Shown here: positions 32,825 through 42,864 of the stretch, in pieces
Layout of the letters: every line of letters starts with the position of its first letter
How positions within the stretch are numbered: the first letter of the stretch is position 1
NCBI RefSeq assembly: GCF_025562715.2
Contig: NZ_JAPFCC010000001.1
Span: forward strand, 1,072,501 to 1,136,500
Length of the DNA stretch: 64,000 nt
DNA from: Endozoicomonas gorgoniicola
Lineage (GTDB): Bacteria; Pseudomonadota; Gammaproteobacteria; Pseudomonadales; Endozoicomonadaceae
Direction of reading: 5' to 3'
Program-made: the position numbers and the translations under genes
The notes under the pieces: model-generated
The model's input: only the letters and a program-made list of their open reading frames with translations
The model's database searches: none
Told to the model about the DNA's origin: nothing

Positions 32825-34021
32825 ATGAAAATTCTGGCTATCTTGTACGACGATCCTTCTGGCGGAATGCCACAGCATTATCCAATTGAGCAACTGCCTG
32901 CTCTCCATAGTTATCCGGACGGATCGCGTTTGCCGACACCTGAAACGATAGATTTTACCCCCGGAGAGTTACTCGGATCAGTGTCAGGAGAGCTGGGGTT
33001 AAGACGGTTTCTTGAAGAGGGTGGCCATACGCTGGTTGTTACATCCAATAAGGACGGCTTGAACTCTGTTGCGGAAAAAGAGCTGGTTGATGCAGATATT
33101 GTGATTTCACAGCCTTTCTGGCCATTCTATTTAACAAAAGAACGGATTGAAGGGGCGAAGCAATTAAAATTGGCCATTACCGCTGGAGTCGGTTCTGATC
33201 ATGTTGACTTGCAGGCTGCCATAAAAAATGGGGTTGATGTGGTTGAAATCACTTACTGCAACTCCGTGTCCGTTTCAGAGCATGTTGTCATGATGATCCT
33301 GTCTCTGGTTCGTGATTACCATACTCAGCATGCGATCGTTAGAGACGGTGGGTGGAACATCGCTGACGCAGTACAACGATCTTATGATGTTGAAGGTATG
33401 CATATTGGCTCAGTTGCTGCCGGTAGAATTGGGCTGTCGGTTCTGAGAAAGATGAAACCGTTCGATACCCATCTCCATTACTGTGACAAACATCGCCTGC
33501 CTGAATCCATAGAACAGGAACTGGGATTAACTTACCACGCCACCGTTGAGTCCATGCTGCCAGAATGCGATGTGGTGACAATAAACTGCCCGTTACATGC
33601 GGAAACGGAAAATCTTTTTGATAGTGAAATGATCAGCCAAATGAAAAAAGGCGCTTACCTGGTCAATACGGCGCGAGGGAAAATCTGTAACAGACAGGCA
33701 GTTGCGGATGCTCTGGAATCAGGTCAGCTCAGTGGTTATGCCGGGGATGTCTGGTTTCCCCAGCCAGCACCAGATGATCATATCTGGAGGCGTATGCCTC
33801 ATCATGGAATGACACCACACACATCGGGTACAACCCTGTCAGCACAGGCTCGTTATGCAGCGGGAACCCGGGAGATTCTGGAGTGTTTTTTTGCCGGGAA
33901 GCCGATCAGGGAAGAGTATTACATTGTCAAGGATGGTGTATTGGCCGGTGCCGGGAAGCACGCTTATACAGAAGGGAATACAACAACAGGCTCAGAAGAA
34001 GCGAGTGGTTTCTCCCGTTAG
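32825..34021 (+). CDS. fdh: NAD-dependent formate dehydrogenase
   Basis: Soluble metal-free enzyme that oxidises formate to CO2 with NAD, a member of the D-2-hydroxyacid dehydrogenase superfamily. It matches Pseudomonas-type FDH along its length: SQPFWPFYLTKERI, TAGVGSDHVDLQAAI, TYCNSVSVSEHVVMMILSLVR, the nucleotide-binding GSVAAGRIGLSVLR, NTARGKICNRQAV, AGDVWFPQPAPDDH and the substrate-site TPHTSGTTLSAQARYAAG, ending with the FDH-specific tail EEYYIVKDGVLAGAG. About 398 residues. I chose the ATG at 32825; the codon at 32813 lies inside the hairpin. It is transcribed away from cysM. Confidence 0.94.
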   Translation: MKILAILYDDPSGGMPQHYPIEQLPALHSYPDGSRLPTPETIDFTPGELLGSVSGELGLRRFLEEGGHTLVVTSNKDGLNSVAEKELVDADIVISQPFWPFYLTKERIEGAKQLKLAITAGVGSDHVDLQAAIKNGVDVVEITYCNSVSVSEHVVMMILSLVRDYHTQHAIVRDGGWNIADAVQRSYDVEGMHIGSVAAGRIGLSVLRKMKPFDTHLHYCDKHRLPESIEQELGLTYHATVESMLPECDVVTINCPLHAETENLFDSEMISQMKKGAYLVNTARGKICNRQAVADALESGQLSGYAGDVWFPQPAPDDHIWRRMPHHGMTPHTSGTTLSAQARYAAGTREILECFFAGKPIREEYYIVKDGVLAGAGKHAYTEGNTTTGSEEASGFSR

Positions 34022-34195
34022 CGGTATTTAGCTGAAAAGCGATCACCAGCAATTCCCTGAAGATTTTTTACCATGTATACACTGATCTTGATGGCAATTC
34101 CCGATACAATAAGGGTTTGTACTTTCAGGGCAGTCCGGGCAGTTTGAATACCGACCAGACGAGTCCACTTTTGATTTTCATTTAAGGTTATCTTC

Positions 34196-35585
34196 ATGCG
34201 TAATCGACAGGCTTCCTCTGGCAAGCGTCAGGATGTAGGGGAAGTGCTGGTGACAGGTCTTTCCCATGACGGTCGCGGTCTGGCTCGTACTCAGGTCGCT
34301 TCCGTTAACAGGACTTTCGTTCACGGAGCTGGAAAAACAGCTCGGAATAAAGAGCAGGGCAAAACCCTGTTTATAGAGGGTGCGCTTCCGGGAGAAACGG
34401 TCACAGTCAGGGTTTTGGAAGACCGTCGCCGCTTTCTTAATGGTCGTGTCCATAACATTATTGAATCCTCCGGTGAGCGGGTTGAACCACCCTGTAAACA
34501 CTTTAAGCAGTGCGGTGGTTGTAGCCTGCAATACTGGTCTCATAAGGGGCAGCTGGCAGGCAAGCAGGAGATCGTGCTGGATCAGTTACGACGCTTTTCC
34601 TCGCTCACCCCCGCAGAGATAGCCCCGCCTCTGGTATCAGAACCTTATGGTTATCGCCATCGCGCCCGTTTATCCATCCGCTGGCAAAAGAGCGGCCTGG
34701 CGCTGGGTTTCCGTGAAAAGCAGAGCAAAGCCATCTGCTCCATCAGCGAATGTCCGGTACTGGCAGAATCCCTGCAGCCTCTGCCCGGGCGTCTGCGCGA
34801 ACTGTTACCACAGTTGCAGAAACATCAGGCGATCAGTCATGCCGAACTGTTTGATGCTGACAGTGGACGAGCCATTTTGCTGCGTCATATTCGCCCCCTT
34901 GCCGAACAGGATGCCGAAACACTCCGCACTTTTGCCCGGGAGGAACAGCTGCATCTTTATCTGCAGGGCGATCCCGACAGGGTTCACTGCCTTTATAAAC
35001 CTCGGGATGATACGTGGCTGTATAACCAGATTCCGGAATTCGACCTGAAACTGCAGTTTCGTCCCACTGATTTTACCCAGGTGAACTGGGCGATTAATCG
35101 TAAAATGGTGACGCAGGCGGTTGAATGGTTACAACCGAAAGCGACTGACCGGGTACTTGATCTGTTCTGTGGGTTAGGTAATTTTTCCCTGGCGCTGGCT
35201 CGTCATGTTCAAACCGTTACGGGCGTTGAGGGGAGCGACGGAGCGGTTGAACGGGCTCGTTATAATTCGAACCTGAATCAGATTGAAAACTGCGATTTCC
35301 ATCAGGCTGACCTGTCTGCACTGGCAAAGGGCAACGACTGGTTTGACCGGAACTACGACATACTGTTGCTTGACCCCCCCAAGAACAGGGGCTATAGAGA
35401 TTATTGAACAAATGGCACAGACTTTGCCAGACAGAGTACTCTATATTTCATGCAACCCAGCCACTCTGGCACGTGATGCTGGCGCTCTGGCTGAACAGGG
35501 GTTTCAGCTGGCAAAACTGGGTGTCATGGATATGTTCCCGCAAACGGCTCATGTTGAATCCATGGGTCTGTTTATAAGAAGCTGA
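34196..35585 (+). pseudogene. rlmD: 23S rRNA m5U1939 methyltransferase RlmD, frameshifted
   Basis: SAM-dependent methyltransferase (RumA) for U1939 of 23S rRNA. The N-terminal TRAM domain (VLVTGLSHDGRGLART), the 4Fe-4S cysteines (PPCKHFKQCGGCSLQYW and CSISECPV) and the SAM motif VLDLFCGLGNFSLALA are in the first frame, which stops at 35407. The missing C-terminus, with the catalytic Cys in YISCNPATLARDAG, continues in another frame to 35585. The switch is at a run of seven C at 35374-35380: with six C the sequence reads DPPRTGAIE, giving one 462-residue frame. It is either a true pseudogene, a phase-variable site or a sequencing error. Confidence 0.93.
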
Positions 35586-35644
35586 AGGCAGTTTTGCCCG
35601 CCGGAAAACATTCCGGCAAACCGGATTTATAGGGAAAGACTGAT

Positions 35645-37897
35645 ATGGTCAAGGTAAGAGAAGATCACCCAACCCGATACGATGGCTCTGTCGATCTGGA
35701 CGCCTGGTTGCAGCGTCTGGCTGACGCCCATGGTATCAGCAATATTGCACGCCTGCGGGAAGCCTGTGAAATGAGTCGCACGGCTGAAGAACAGGCGCGT
35801 TTGCAGGCCGATACCGTGTGGCCCACCGGGCCCGGCTGCTATCGCACTGGCCTTGAAATGATCGAAATTCTGGCCGGGTTGAAGGTCGACCCGGACTGCC
35901 TGGTGGCAGCGGCGTTATACCGTACTGTGCGCGAGCGTAAGCTGGCGCTGAAGATGGTGGAGGAAAGCTTTGGTGCAACCGTGGCTTCCCTCATTAAGTC
36001 AGTACAGGGCATGGCTGCCATCAGCACACTGCTTAACCCGGCTCGTACCCAGGTGCTGGACCAGTCCCAGGACCAGCTGGAAAAAGTCCGCAAAATGCTG
36101 GTGTCGATTATTGACGATGTCCGGGTTGCCCTGATCAAACTGGCTGAACGTACTTGTGCCATTCGCGCCCTGCGCGATGCTGACAAGGAAAAGCGCCGCC
36201 GGGTTGCCCGTGAAGTGTTCGAGATTTATGCACCACTGGCGCACCGTCTGGGGATTGGTTATATCAAATGGGAGCTGGAAGACCTCTCCTTCCGCTATCT
36301 CAAACCTCAGGACTACAAGAAGATTGCCCGTCTGCTGGATGAAAAACGTCTGGACCGGCAAGAATATATCGACAGCGTGGTCGAGCAGCTGCAGGAAGCC
36401 ATGAAAGAGGCGGACATTGACTGTGAGATTTATGGTCGTGCCAAGCATATCTACAGTATCTGGCGCAAAATGAAGCGCAAGGGGCTGGATTTCCGGGAAC
36501 TCTACGATATTCGGGCATTCCGCATTATTACCCACCAGGTGCGCGACTGTTATGCCGCCCTGGGTGTGGTGCATTCCCTGTTCAACCATATTCCCCAGGA
36601 GTTTGACGATTACATCGCAACGCCCAAAGAGAATGGCTATCGCTCTCTGCATACGGCGGTGTTCGGACCAAACGGTAAAACCCTGGAAGTGCAGATTCGC
36701 ACCGAAAACATGCACGAAGAAGCTGAGCTGGGGGTGTGTGCTCACTGGAAATACAAAGGTACGGACGTTAATGCCAAGAGCGACAGCTATGAAGAGAAGC
36801 TGGCGTGGTTGCGTCAGGTTATGGAGTGGCACGAAGAACTGGGCGACCTGAGCGGCATTGCCGAAGAGTGGCGTACCGATATCGAGCCGGATCGTATCTA
36901 TGTCTTTACCCGTAATGGCCATGTGGTTGATTTATCGGTAGGGGCGACCCCGGTGGATTTTGCCTTTCGCATCCATTCCGAAGTAGGTTTGAAGTGTCGT
37001 GGTGCCAAAGTCGGTGGACGTATTGTGCCGCTGAACCACACCCTGAAAACGGGGGATCAGGTAGAAATCCTCACGGCTTCCAACGCCCACCCGAGTCGTG
37101 ACTGGCTGAACCCGGATCTGGGCTACGTCACCACCAACCGCGCCAGAGCGAAGATTACCAGCTGGCTGAAGAAACAGGACCGGGATTCTAACCTCATTGA
37201 CGGACGCAGCCAGCTGGATGCCGAGCTGAAACGCCTGGCCCTGACCAGTGTCGATCTGCAGCCGTTGTTGAAAAATACGTCATTCGAGAGCCTGGACGAT
37301 ATGTACGCTGCCATTGGTGCCGGTGATTATCGTGTGGCACAAATCACAACGCTGGCGCAGCGTGAATTGTCTCCTGAAGAAGAGAAAGACTTTGAGATCC
37401 GCACCAGGCCAAGACAGGAAAAAACATCAGATAGCACCATCACGATTGATGGCGTCGGTAACCTCTTAACGCAGATCGCGGGCTGTTGTCAGCCAGTACC
37501 CGGAGATCCGATCATTGGCTATATTACGACCGGGCGGGGTGTCAGCATTCATCGTCAGGACTGTAACAACGCCCTGATTCTACAGAATCAGGAACCGGAG
37601 CGCATGATTGAGGTCAACTGGGGACACTCGCCTGAATATGGTTACCCGGTAGAGGTGCAGATTCTTGCCTATGACCGTTCAGGGCTGTTAAGGGATATCA
37701 CTGTCGTGCTGGCGAATGAGAAGGTCAATGTTCTTGAAGTCAGTACCCGCACCAGCAAGGAAGAAAATATTGCGACCATGCGACTGTCGCTGGAAGTCAA
37801 CAGCTTGCAGCAGCTGGGTGTGGTACTGGCAAAGGTGGATAAACTACCTAATGTTATTGAAGCGGTTCGTTATCGGAAGGAAGCCAGGAGTAAGTAG
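35645..37897 (+). CDS. relA: GTP pyrophosphokinase RelA
   Basis: Ribosome-bound (p)ppGpp synthetase of the stringent response. Domains in order: an inactive pseudo-hydrolase domain (about 40-190; the HD pair is absent, as in RelA rather than SpoT), the synthetase domain (about 240-390: YGRAKHIYSIWRKMKRKG, DLYDIRA-type LYDIRAFRIIT, EFDDYIATPKENGYRSLH, EVQIRTENMHEEAELG), TGS (DRIYVFTRNGHVVDLSVGAT), a zinc-finger-like region (AGCCQPVPGDPIIGY) and a C-terminal ACT/RRM domain. The EFDD motif is the RelA type. 750 residues is normal. Confidence 0.97.
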   Translation: MVKVREDHPTRYDGSVDLDAWLQRLADAHGISNIARLREACEMSRTAEEQARLQADTVWPTGPGCYRTGLEMIEILAGLKVDPDCLVAAALYRTVRERKLALKMVEESFGATVASLIKSVQGMAAISTLLNPARTQVLDQSQDQLEKVRKMLVSIIDDVRVALIKLAERTCAIRALRDADKEKRRRVAREVFEIYAPLAHRLGIGYIKWELEDLSFRYLKPQDYKKIARLLDEKRLDRQEYIDSVVEQLQEAMKEADIDCEIYGRAKHIYSIWRKMKRKGLDFRELYDIRAFRIITHQVRDCYAALGVVHSLFNHIPQEFDDYIATPKENGYRSLHTAVFGPNGKTLEVQIRTENMHEEAELGVCAHWKYKGTDVNAKSDSYEEKLAWLRQVMEWHEELGDLSGIAEEWRTDIEPDRIYVFTRNGHVVDLSVGATPVDFAFRIHSEVGLKCRGAKVGGRIVPLNHTLKTGDQVEILTASNAHPSRDWLNPDLGYVTTNRARAKITSWLKKQDRDSNLIDGRSQLDAELKRLALTSVDLQPLLKNTSFESLDDMYAAIGAGDYRVAQITTLAQRELSPEEEKDFEIRTRPRQEKTSDSTITIDGVGNLLTQIAGCCQPVPGDPIIGYITTGRGVSIHRQDCNNALILQNQEPERMIEVNWGHSPEYGYPVEVQILAYDRSGLLRDITVVLANEKVNVLEVSTRTSKEENIATMRLSLEVNSLQQLGVVLAKVDKLPNVIEAVRYRKEARSK

Positions 37898-37914
37898 ATT
37901 AATAGCCTGATTAT

Positions 37915-37965
37915 GGGAGCATCTCATGGGAGAACGCCATGGGAGAACGTCATGGGAATAGTCAT
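37915..37965 (+). repeat. Four 13-bp repeats between relA and mazG
   Basis: Units at 37915, 37928, 37941 (13 bases each; GGGAGAACGTCAT type) and 37954 (12 bases, truncated). They lie 18 bases after the relA stop in the short relA-mazG spacer. Confidence 0.85.
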
Positions 37966-37979
37966 AGGTAAAAAGCCTG

Positions 37980-38792
37980 ATGCAATATAGCTACGACGAT
38001 CTGGTGTATTTGATGAATCGCCTCAGGGACCCGGCCACCGGCTGTCCCTGGGATCTGGAACAGAACTTCAGCACCATTGCGCACTATACGATGGAAGAAT
38101 CGTGTGAGGTGCTGGAAGCCATTGCCAGTAAAGATTACGACAACCTGAAAGAGGAGTTGGGTGACCTGCTGTTCCAGGTGATCTTTCACGCCCGGATGGC
38201 GCAGGAAGAGGCGTTGTTTGATATTTCAGATGTCATTCACGGGCTGGTTAGCAAAATGGTGCGCCGACACCCCCATGTTTTCCCCGGAGGAAGCTTACAC
38301 TCTGAGCGTACCGGAGAGGAAACCACTACACCGGAGCAGGTGACAGAAAACTGGGGTCTGATTAAACAGCGTGAAAAGTCCGGGACATCCAGGCCGCTGT
38401 CCGTCTTGCCTGACAAACTTCCTGCCGCACTGCCAGTGCTGGAAAAGGCAAGGATCATTCAGAAAGCGGCTGCAAAAACGGGGTTTGACTGGCCTGACAG
38501 CTCACAGGTTTATGCAAAGATACAGGAAGAGATTACCGAGCTGAAAGAGGCTCAGGCCGAAGGACAGGAGCGAATGACGGAAGAGTTTGGAGACCTGTTG
38601 TTTGCCTGTGTGAATTTAGCCCGATATTTACAGGTAGACCCTGAACTGGCTTTACGGCAAGCCACGGGGAAATTTGAACGGCGATTCCGTACTATGGAAT
38701 CTATCGCTCTGGCTGAAGAACAGGATTTTCAGCAACTGACGCTGGAAGAAATGGAAGAGTACTGGCAACAGAGCAAGCAGGGTTGCGACTGA
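37980..38792 (+). CDS. mazG: Nucleoside triphosphate pyrophosphohydrolase MazG
   Basis: All-alpha NTP pyrophosphatase that hydrolyses NTPs and dNTPs to monophosphates and limits ppGpp effects. Two tandem MazG domains are visible. The first has CPWDLEQNFSTIAHYTMEESCEVLEAI and the metal-binding EELGDLLFQVIFHA; the second has FDWPDSSQVYAKIQEEITELKEA and EEFGDLLFACVNLARYL. 270 residues is normal. Its position after relA is conserved in gammaproteobacteria. Confidence 0.96.
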   Translation: MQYSYDDLVYLMNRLRDPATGCPWDLEQNFSTIAHYTMEESCEVLEAIASKDYDNLKEELGDLLFQVIFHARMAQEEALFDISDVIHGLVSKMVRRHPHVFPGGSLHSERTGEETTTPEQVTENWGLIKQREKSGTSRPLSVLPDKLPAALPVLEKARIIQKAAAKTGFDWPDSSQVYAKIQEEITELKEAQAEGQERMTEEFGDLLFACVNLARYLQVDPELALRQATGKFERRFRTMESIALAEEQDFQQLTLEEMEEYWQQSKQGCD

Positions 38793-38861
38793 ATTTTTAT
38801 GTGGTTGGGTACTTAGTAATAGCCAGGGGAGGCAAACAGTAGAAGAGATGTTTATTTATCC

Positions 38862-39293
38862 ATGAAACCAATCAGTAAATTACTATTATTGCTGGAACTG
38901 ATGATCTGTTACGGTCCATCCCTGTGCTACCTGATTATCGGTATTGCCTTTGTTCCGTTCTGGATATTGTCTGCCCTGAGTGGTGAATTTCAGGCCATCA
39001 CCATGGTCATGATGGTGGTGGGTGGTGTGGTTGGTTTCTTTGCCTTGCTGGCGCTGGTTTATAAAATTTGCCATCCGAAATCCAACATGATCTGTGATGG
39101 CAAAATTCGCCTGTTGTCGCTGATGGGGATGATATCGTCTATTGCTATTCTCTATCAGGCCGATGCGATCGAAAAGTTGTTTGAGGTCGGAGCTTTTCTC
39201 TATCTGTTGCCCATTGCGGCTTCGCTGCACATTATCTACCTGGGCAGGAACTACTATTTTGCCAGCTGCCAGCGCTCTGAGCGTTCCGATTGA
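38862..39293 (+). CDS. Hypothetical four-helix membrane protein
   Basis: A 143-residue inner-membrane protein with about four hydrophobic helices (near residues 5-35, 43-68, 83-100 and 108-128) and a short charged C-terminus (RNYYFASCQRSERSD). No motif that I recognise. The stop is doubled (TGA then TAA). It follows mazG after about 70 bases and could share its transcript. Confidence 0.7.
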   Translation: MKPISKLLLLLELMICYGPSLCYLIIGIAFVPFWILSALSGEFQAITMVMMVVGGVVGFFALLALVYKICHPKSNMICDGKIRLLSLMGMISSIAILYQADAIEKLFEVGAFLYLLPIAASLHIIYLGRNYYFASCQRSERSD

Positions 39294-39735
39294 TAAGCAG
39301 TTGTGGTGGAGTGTCAGGGAAGCCGGTACTTTTTTCGTGCCGCCATTGCCCGTGACGGGTTTATCGGGAATCCCGAATATCTCAACCAACTGGCTGTCGA
39401 AAACTGGTTACTGGAATCTGCTGTAACCAGAAGTTGTTATCCCTGCCGAAAAAACTGATGCCCGGAATGAAGACGGCTGGGAATTATTATAAAGTGACGA
39501 ACCGCTGGTATATTCTGTAGTGCTGTTTTTCTAAGACTATGGGTAAGCTCTTTGAAGGGCATTTAAACGCAGGTAATCTTGCCGAAAGCTTGTTCCGGGC
39601 GCTGAAGCCATTCCAAAGAATTACTTTTGGTTTTGGGTATGAGTAACCGGGGCGCAATTATCGGGAATGCATTGGTGGGTGATTTATGGATATGACTTGC
39701 TTAATCACCCTCTGCAGCTCAACCCGTCTCACAAG
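39294..39735. other. Gap between membrane gene and TetR gene
   Basis: No convincing gene. After the double stop, the frame of the upstream gene stays open for about 50 codons (39303-39458: RAAIARDGFIGNPEYLNQL), which might be a decayed or separate small protein, but no good start with a ribosome binding site is seen. The rest shows no clear structure. Confidence 0.35.
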
Positions 39736-39783
39736 CCTTATTTTCCCTGAGCCTTATTTTCCCTGAGCCTTAATTTCCCTGAG
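39736..39783 (-). repeat. Three 16-bp repeats at the tetR 3' end
   Basis: CCTTATTTTCCCTGAG at 39736 and 39752, with CCTTAATTTCCCTGAG at 39768. The stop codon of the TetR gene lies in the middle unit, and the last unit is fully coding, so the array duplicates the final codons and stop. Confidence 0.9.
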
Positions 39784-40398
39784 ATAGTTAGGTGCACTCG
39801 TTGCCATTATGTCAATAAACAAGTCTCGAAACTGCTCGGGGGTACTGTCATCGTTTTCGAAACATAGCCGCATCATGTTGCCAAACTGATAGCAGATTAA
39901 CAAAATAAAGCGACGCAACAGGGCCTTATCTGCCGGTTCAAACTGTTCAACCAGGCGGTGGTAAATTTTGTCCGCATTAATCTGACTGTCTATAATGGCG
40001 AGTCGATTCAGCTCCGGATTGATTGAGTCAAACCAGATTTGCCTTAATGCTGGCTCATTTTTGTGCAGCCGATAAATATCGTCAAAGTTCTTCAGCATAA
40101 AACGACGAAGATCATTAAAAGAGTTCAGTTCTCGCATGTTGTGATCAATAATACCGCGAATGGTTTCGGCAAAGTACTCAGCCAGAGCCAGAACCATGGA
40201 ATCTTTATTAGAGAAGTACTGATAGATAGACCCCATGGAGGTATTGGCTCGTTCGGCGATATCGTTGACCTTCAGCTGCTCAATTCCTTTTTCCTCAATC
40301 AGTGTTTTGACGGTATCCAGAATTATTGTCACCCTGGTTCGGCTTCTGTACTGGGAGGGAGTACGTCGATTGGTCACCTGCTCTAAATCCACTTTCAA
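39754..40398 (-). CDS. TetR-family transcriptional regulator
   Basis: A 214-residue one-component regulator. The N-terminal helix-turn-helix domain is typical: ILDTVKTLIEEKGIEQLKVNDIAERANTSMGSIYQYFSNKDSM (residues 28-70). The C-terminal ligand-binding domain is helical and not assignable. It is the last gene of the minus-strand group GH2-GH36-tetR, 65 bases downstream of the GH36 gene, so it probably controls the galactoside locus; the effector would be a sugar or sugar derivative. Candidate operators are in the divergent region at 47.5 kb. Confidence 0.88.
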   Translation of the reverse strand: MKVDLEQVTNRRTPSQYRSRTRVTIILDTVKTLIEEKGIEQLKVNDIAERANTSMGSIYQYFSNKDSMVLALAEYFAETIRGIIDHNMRELNSFNDLRRFMLKNFDDIYRLHKNEPALRQIWFDSINPELNRLAIIDSQINADKIYHRLVEQFEPADKALLRRFILLICYQFGNMMRLCFENDDSTPEQFRDLFIDIMATSAPNYLREIKAQGK

Positions 40399-40463
40399 AC
40401 CCTGTCATCAACCAGTAAAAATAAACCACCAAAGCAGATATAGTGGCTTGTCAACCGTGCATC

Positions 40464-42821
40464 CTAACAGTCCAGACATCTTATGTGGTAGAGGCGTGAA
40501 CCAAAATCACCAAAATGCGACACATATTCTGTTATCTCTGTACCGGTAAACTGACTTTTAATGGGGATACCCATGTGCTGAAGCTGATCGCCGTGCATGG
40601 TGTAGGATTCTGCATTAACCGGTAACAGGTAGTGATTGGCGATGATACCGTGCAGAATCCCTCGATCTTTAATCGAGACCGGAAGTTCCTTATTCACCAG
40701 ATGCCCATACTGCCTTATATTCTGATATTGCTCCCGGCTGTTAATACTGTAAATCACATCAGGCTTCAACATGGGTAACCTGATGGTTTTCAGAGTCGGA
40801 TTGCTCACCTGCAAACCCTGAAAAAAGCCAACAATAGCCTCGCTCTTGTCTTTCCTCATAATTATCCAGGCGCGCTGGTTACTGGCTGGCAATAACAGTC
40901 GATAAAAAACACCCTGCTGCAAAAGTGCCCGGTGCTTTTTATAAAACCCAACCTGCTGACGAATCACTTTCTCCTCATAGGTGGTAAGTGTCGTTAAATC
41001 GAGCTGGTAGCCTAACAAGCCAAAACAGCTGACATTAAAGCGCGACTCAATCGGAGTATGCCTGAGTACCTGATGAGAAGGGTGTCCACTGACATGGGCG
41101 CTCATGCAACAGGGTGGATATAGCAAAGAGAATCCCTGCTGGATTTTAGTTCGCTCATGAGCATCCGTATTATCACTGATCCAGGTCTGGGGCATAAAAA
41201 AGGTCATCCCCAGATCAAACCGGTTGCCACCACTGGAGCAGTTCTCAAACAAAATACCGGGGAATGCTTCCTTTAGCCGGAACAAAAGATCATACAGTCC
41301 CAGTACATAGCGATGATAAAAACCGGCCTGTTTCTCTGCCGTTAAATGATTTGAATAAACGTCACTTAAATTACGGTTATGATCCCACTTGACATAGCTG
41401 ACCTGCGCCCGGCGAAAAGTGTCGAACAGTTGCTCATAAAGATAATCCACAACCGACGGGTTCGACATATCAAGCACCAGCTGGTGTCGTCCGGGCGAAG
41501 CCTCACGCCCCGGACTGGTAACAGCCCAGTCCGGGTGTTTTTCATATAGGTCGCTGTTCACTGATACCATTTCAGGCTCTACCCAAAGGCCGAACTGTAA
41601 ACCCAGCTGTCGTATTTTGCGGGAAATACCTGCCAGCCCCCGGGGTAGTTTTTTCCGGTCTTCGTTATAGTTGCCCAGCCCGGAGGTCTCATCATTGCGA
41701 TTAGCAAACCAGCCGTCGTCCAGCACGAACAACTCCACACCCAGAGATTGTGCCTTGCGGGCAAGACTCATCAGTTTGCTTTCATCAAAATTGAAATAGG
41801 TGGCTTCCCAGTTATTAGCCTGCACCGGGCGAGGCTTGTCCTGCCATTCACGGTCAATAATATGCTGACGGATATGGGCATGAAAATGCTGGCTCATCAG
41901 GTTCAGTCCGCCATGACTGAAGGTCATCAGAACTTCCGGACAGTTAAATTGCATGCCGCCGGACAATGGCCAGGCAAAATCAAGATCAGAGACACCGAGC
42001 ATAATGCGGGTCTGGTCATAAGACGATACTTCGGTGGTTATTTTGTAATTACCGCTATAAACGAGCGCGAAGCCATAGCAGCAGCCGTAATCTTCTGTAC
42101 AGTCCGGGCTGACCAGAGCCATAAAAGGGTTGTGACTGGAACTGCTGACTCCCCGGGAACTGCCAATGGAAAACACACCTTTATTGAGGCTGTGCCGTTG
42201 CTGCTGCCCTTCTGCAATCCATTTGCCGGACAGGTGCATCGCCTCAAAACCAGCCTCTGGCAAATCCACGCTGGCACTGCAGGCTTTGTTCAGCACAACT
42301 GGCTCAGAACCCCGGTTTATAATGGTCATACTGCGACAGATAGTATCGGTGTGTACAAAACAGGTGTAATGGAGATGCAGCTCAACGGGTTTCAGCTTTT
42401 CTCTTAAAACAATGGTCAGGGAAAGGTCGTCTTCAGACGGAGAATGACTGTGAGGAAGCCCTGGCAGATCAGGCCTGTCTCCACTCAATTCAAAGCGGTC
42501 AAAAATAAAATCCGATGTACTGCTGCCGTCGTCACAATAGGTAATATGAAGGCTGGGTTCTCGATAGTCTCCCTTACCGGTAGTACCCACTTCCAGTTTC
42601 TGGGTTTCAAGACAGTAGCGCTCATCCGCTGAGGAGTAGGCTGTGGTTGACCCTAGCTTCACCCGGGCAGTGTGGTTAAGGTGAGACAGCGTTTCCCTGT
42701 GTTCTAGCCTCGGCCCATAGTAAAGGTTTAACAGATGACCAGCGTCTGATACTTTCAGGATATAACTGCTATTGAGTGTCTGCAGATGAAACACCTGCTC
42801 TTCACTATTGATTGATATCAT
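40464..42821 (-). CDS. Alpha-galactosidase, GH36
   Basis: Retaining alpha-galactosidase that releases terminal alpha-linked galactose from melibiose, raffinose or galactolipids and glycans. GH36 landmarks in order: N-terminal beta-sandwich, WEATYFNFDESKL, LFVLDDGWF, FGLWVEPEMV, the nucleophile Asp in VSYVKWDHNR (about residue 475), FENCSSGGNRFDLG and the acid/base Asp in TWISDNTDAHE (about 545). 785 residues is slightly longer than common GH36 enzymes of about 720. No signal peptide, so it acts in the cytoplasm. It is 43 bases downstream of the GH2 gene, in one operon with it. Confidence 0.95.
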   Translation of the reverse strand: MISINSEEQVFHLQTLNSSYILKVSDAGHLLNLYYGPRLEHRETLSHLNHTARVKLGSTTAYSSADERYCLETQKLEVGTTGKGDYREPSLHITYCDDGSSTSDFIFDRFELSGDRPDLPGLPHSHSPSEDDLSLTIVLREKLKPVELHLHYTCFVHTDTICRSMTIINRGSEPVVLNKACSASVDLPEAGFEAMHLSGKWIAEGQQQRHSLNKGVFSIGSSRGVSSSSHNPFMALVSPDCTEDYGCCYGFALVYSGNYKITTEVSSYDQTRIMLGVSDLDFAWPLSGGMQFNCPEVLMTFSHGGLNLMSQHFHAHIRQHIIDREWQDKPRPVQANNWEATYFNFDESKLMSLARKAQSLGVELFVLDDGWFANRNDETSGLGNYNEDRKKLPRGLAGISRKIRQLGLQFGLWVEPEMVSVNSDLYEKHPDWAVTSPGREASPGRHQLVLDMSNPSVVDYLYEQLFDTFRRAQVSYVKWDHNRNLSDVYSNHLTAEKQAGFYHRYVLGLYDLLFRLKEAFPGILFENCSSGGNRFDLGMTFFMPQTWISDNTDAHERTKIQQGFSLLYPPCCMSAHVSGHPSHQVLRHTPIESRFNVSCFGLLGYQLDLTTLTTYEEKVIRQQVGFYKKHRALLQQGVFYRLLLPASNQRAWIIMRKDKSEAIVGFFQGLQVSNPTLKTIRLPMLKPDVIYSINSREQYQNIRQYGHLVNKELPVSIKDRGILHGIIANHYLLPVNAESYTMHGDQLQHMGIPIKSQFTGTEITEYVSHFGDFGSRLYHIRCLDC

Positions 42822-42864
42822 TCACAACGTTCTTAGTTATCACACTTTAAAAATCTGTCAGGTC

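Noticed and set aside
35999..36922. A 307-codon frame antisense to relA
   Set aside because: It is a shadow frame of the conserved synthetase domain.
41748..42407. A 219-codon frame antisense to the GH36 gene
   Set aside because: It is fully contained in a strong gene and its composition follows that gene's codon pattern.
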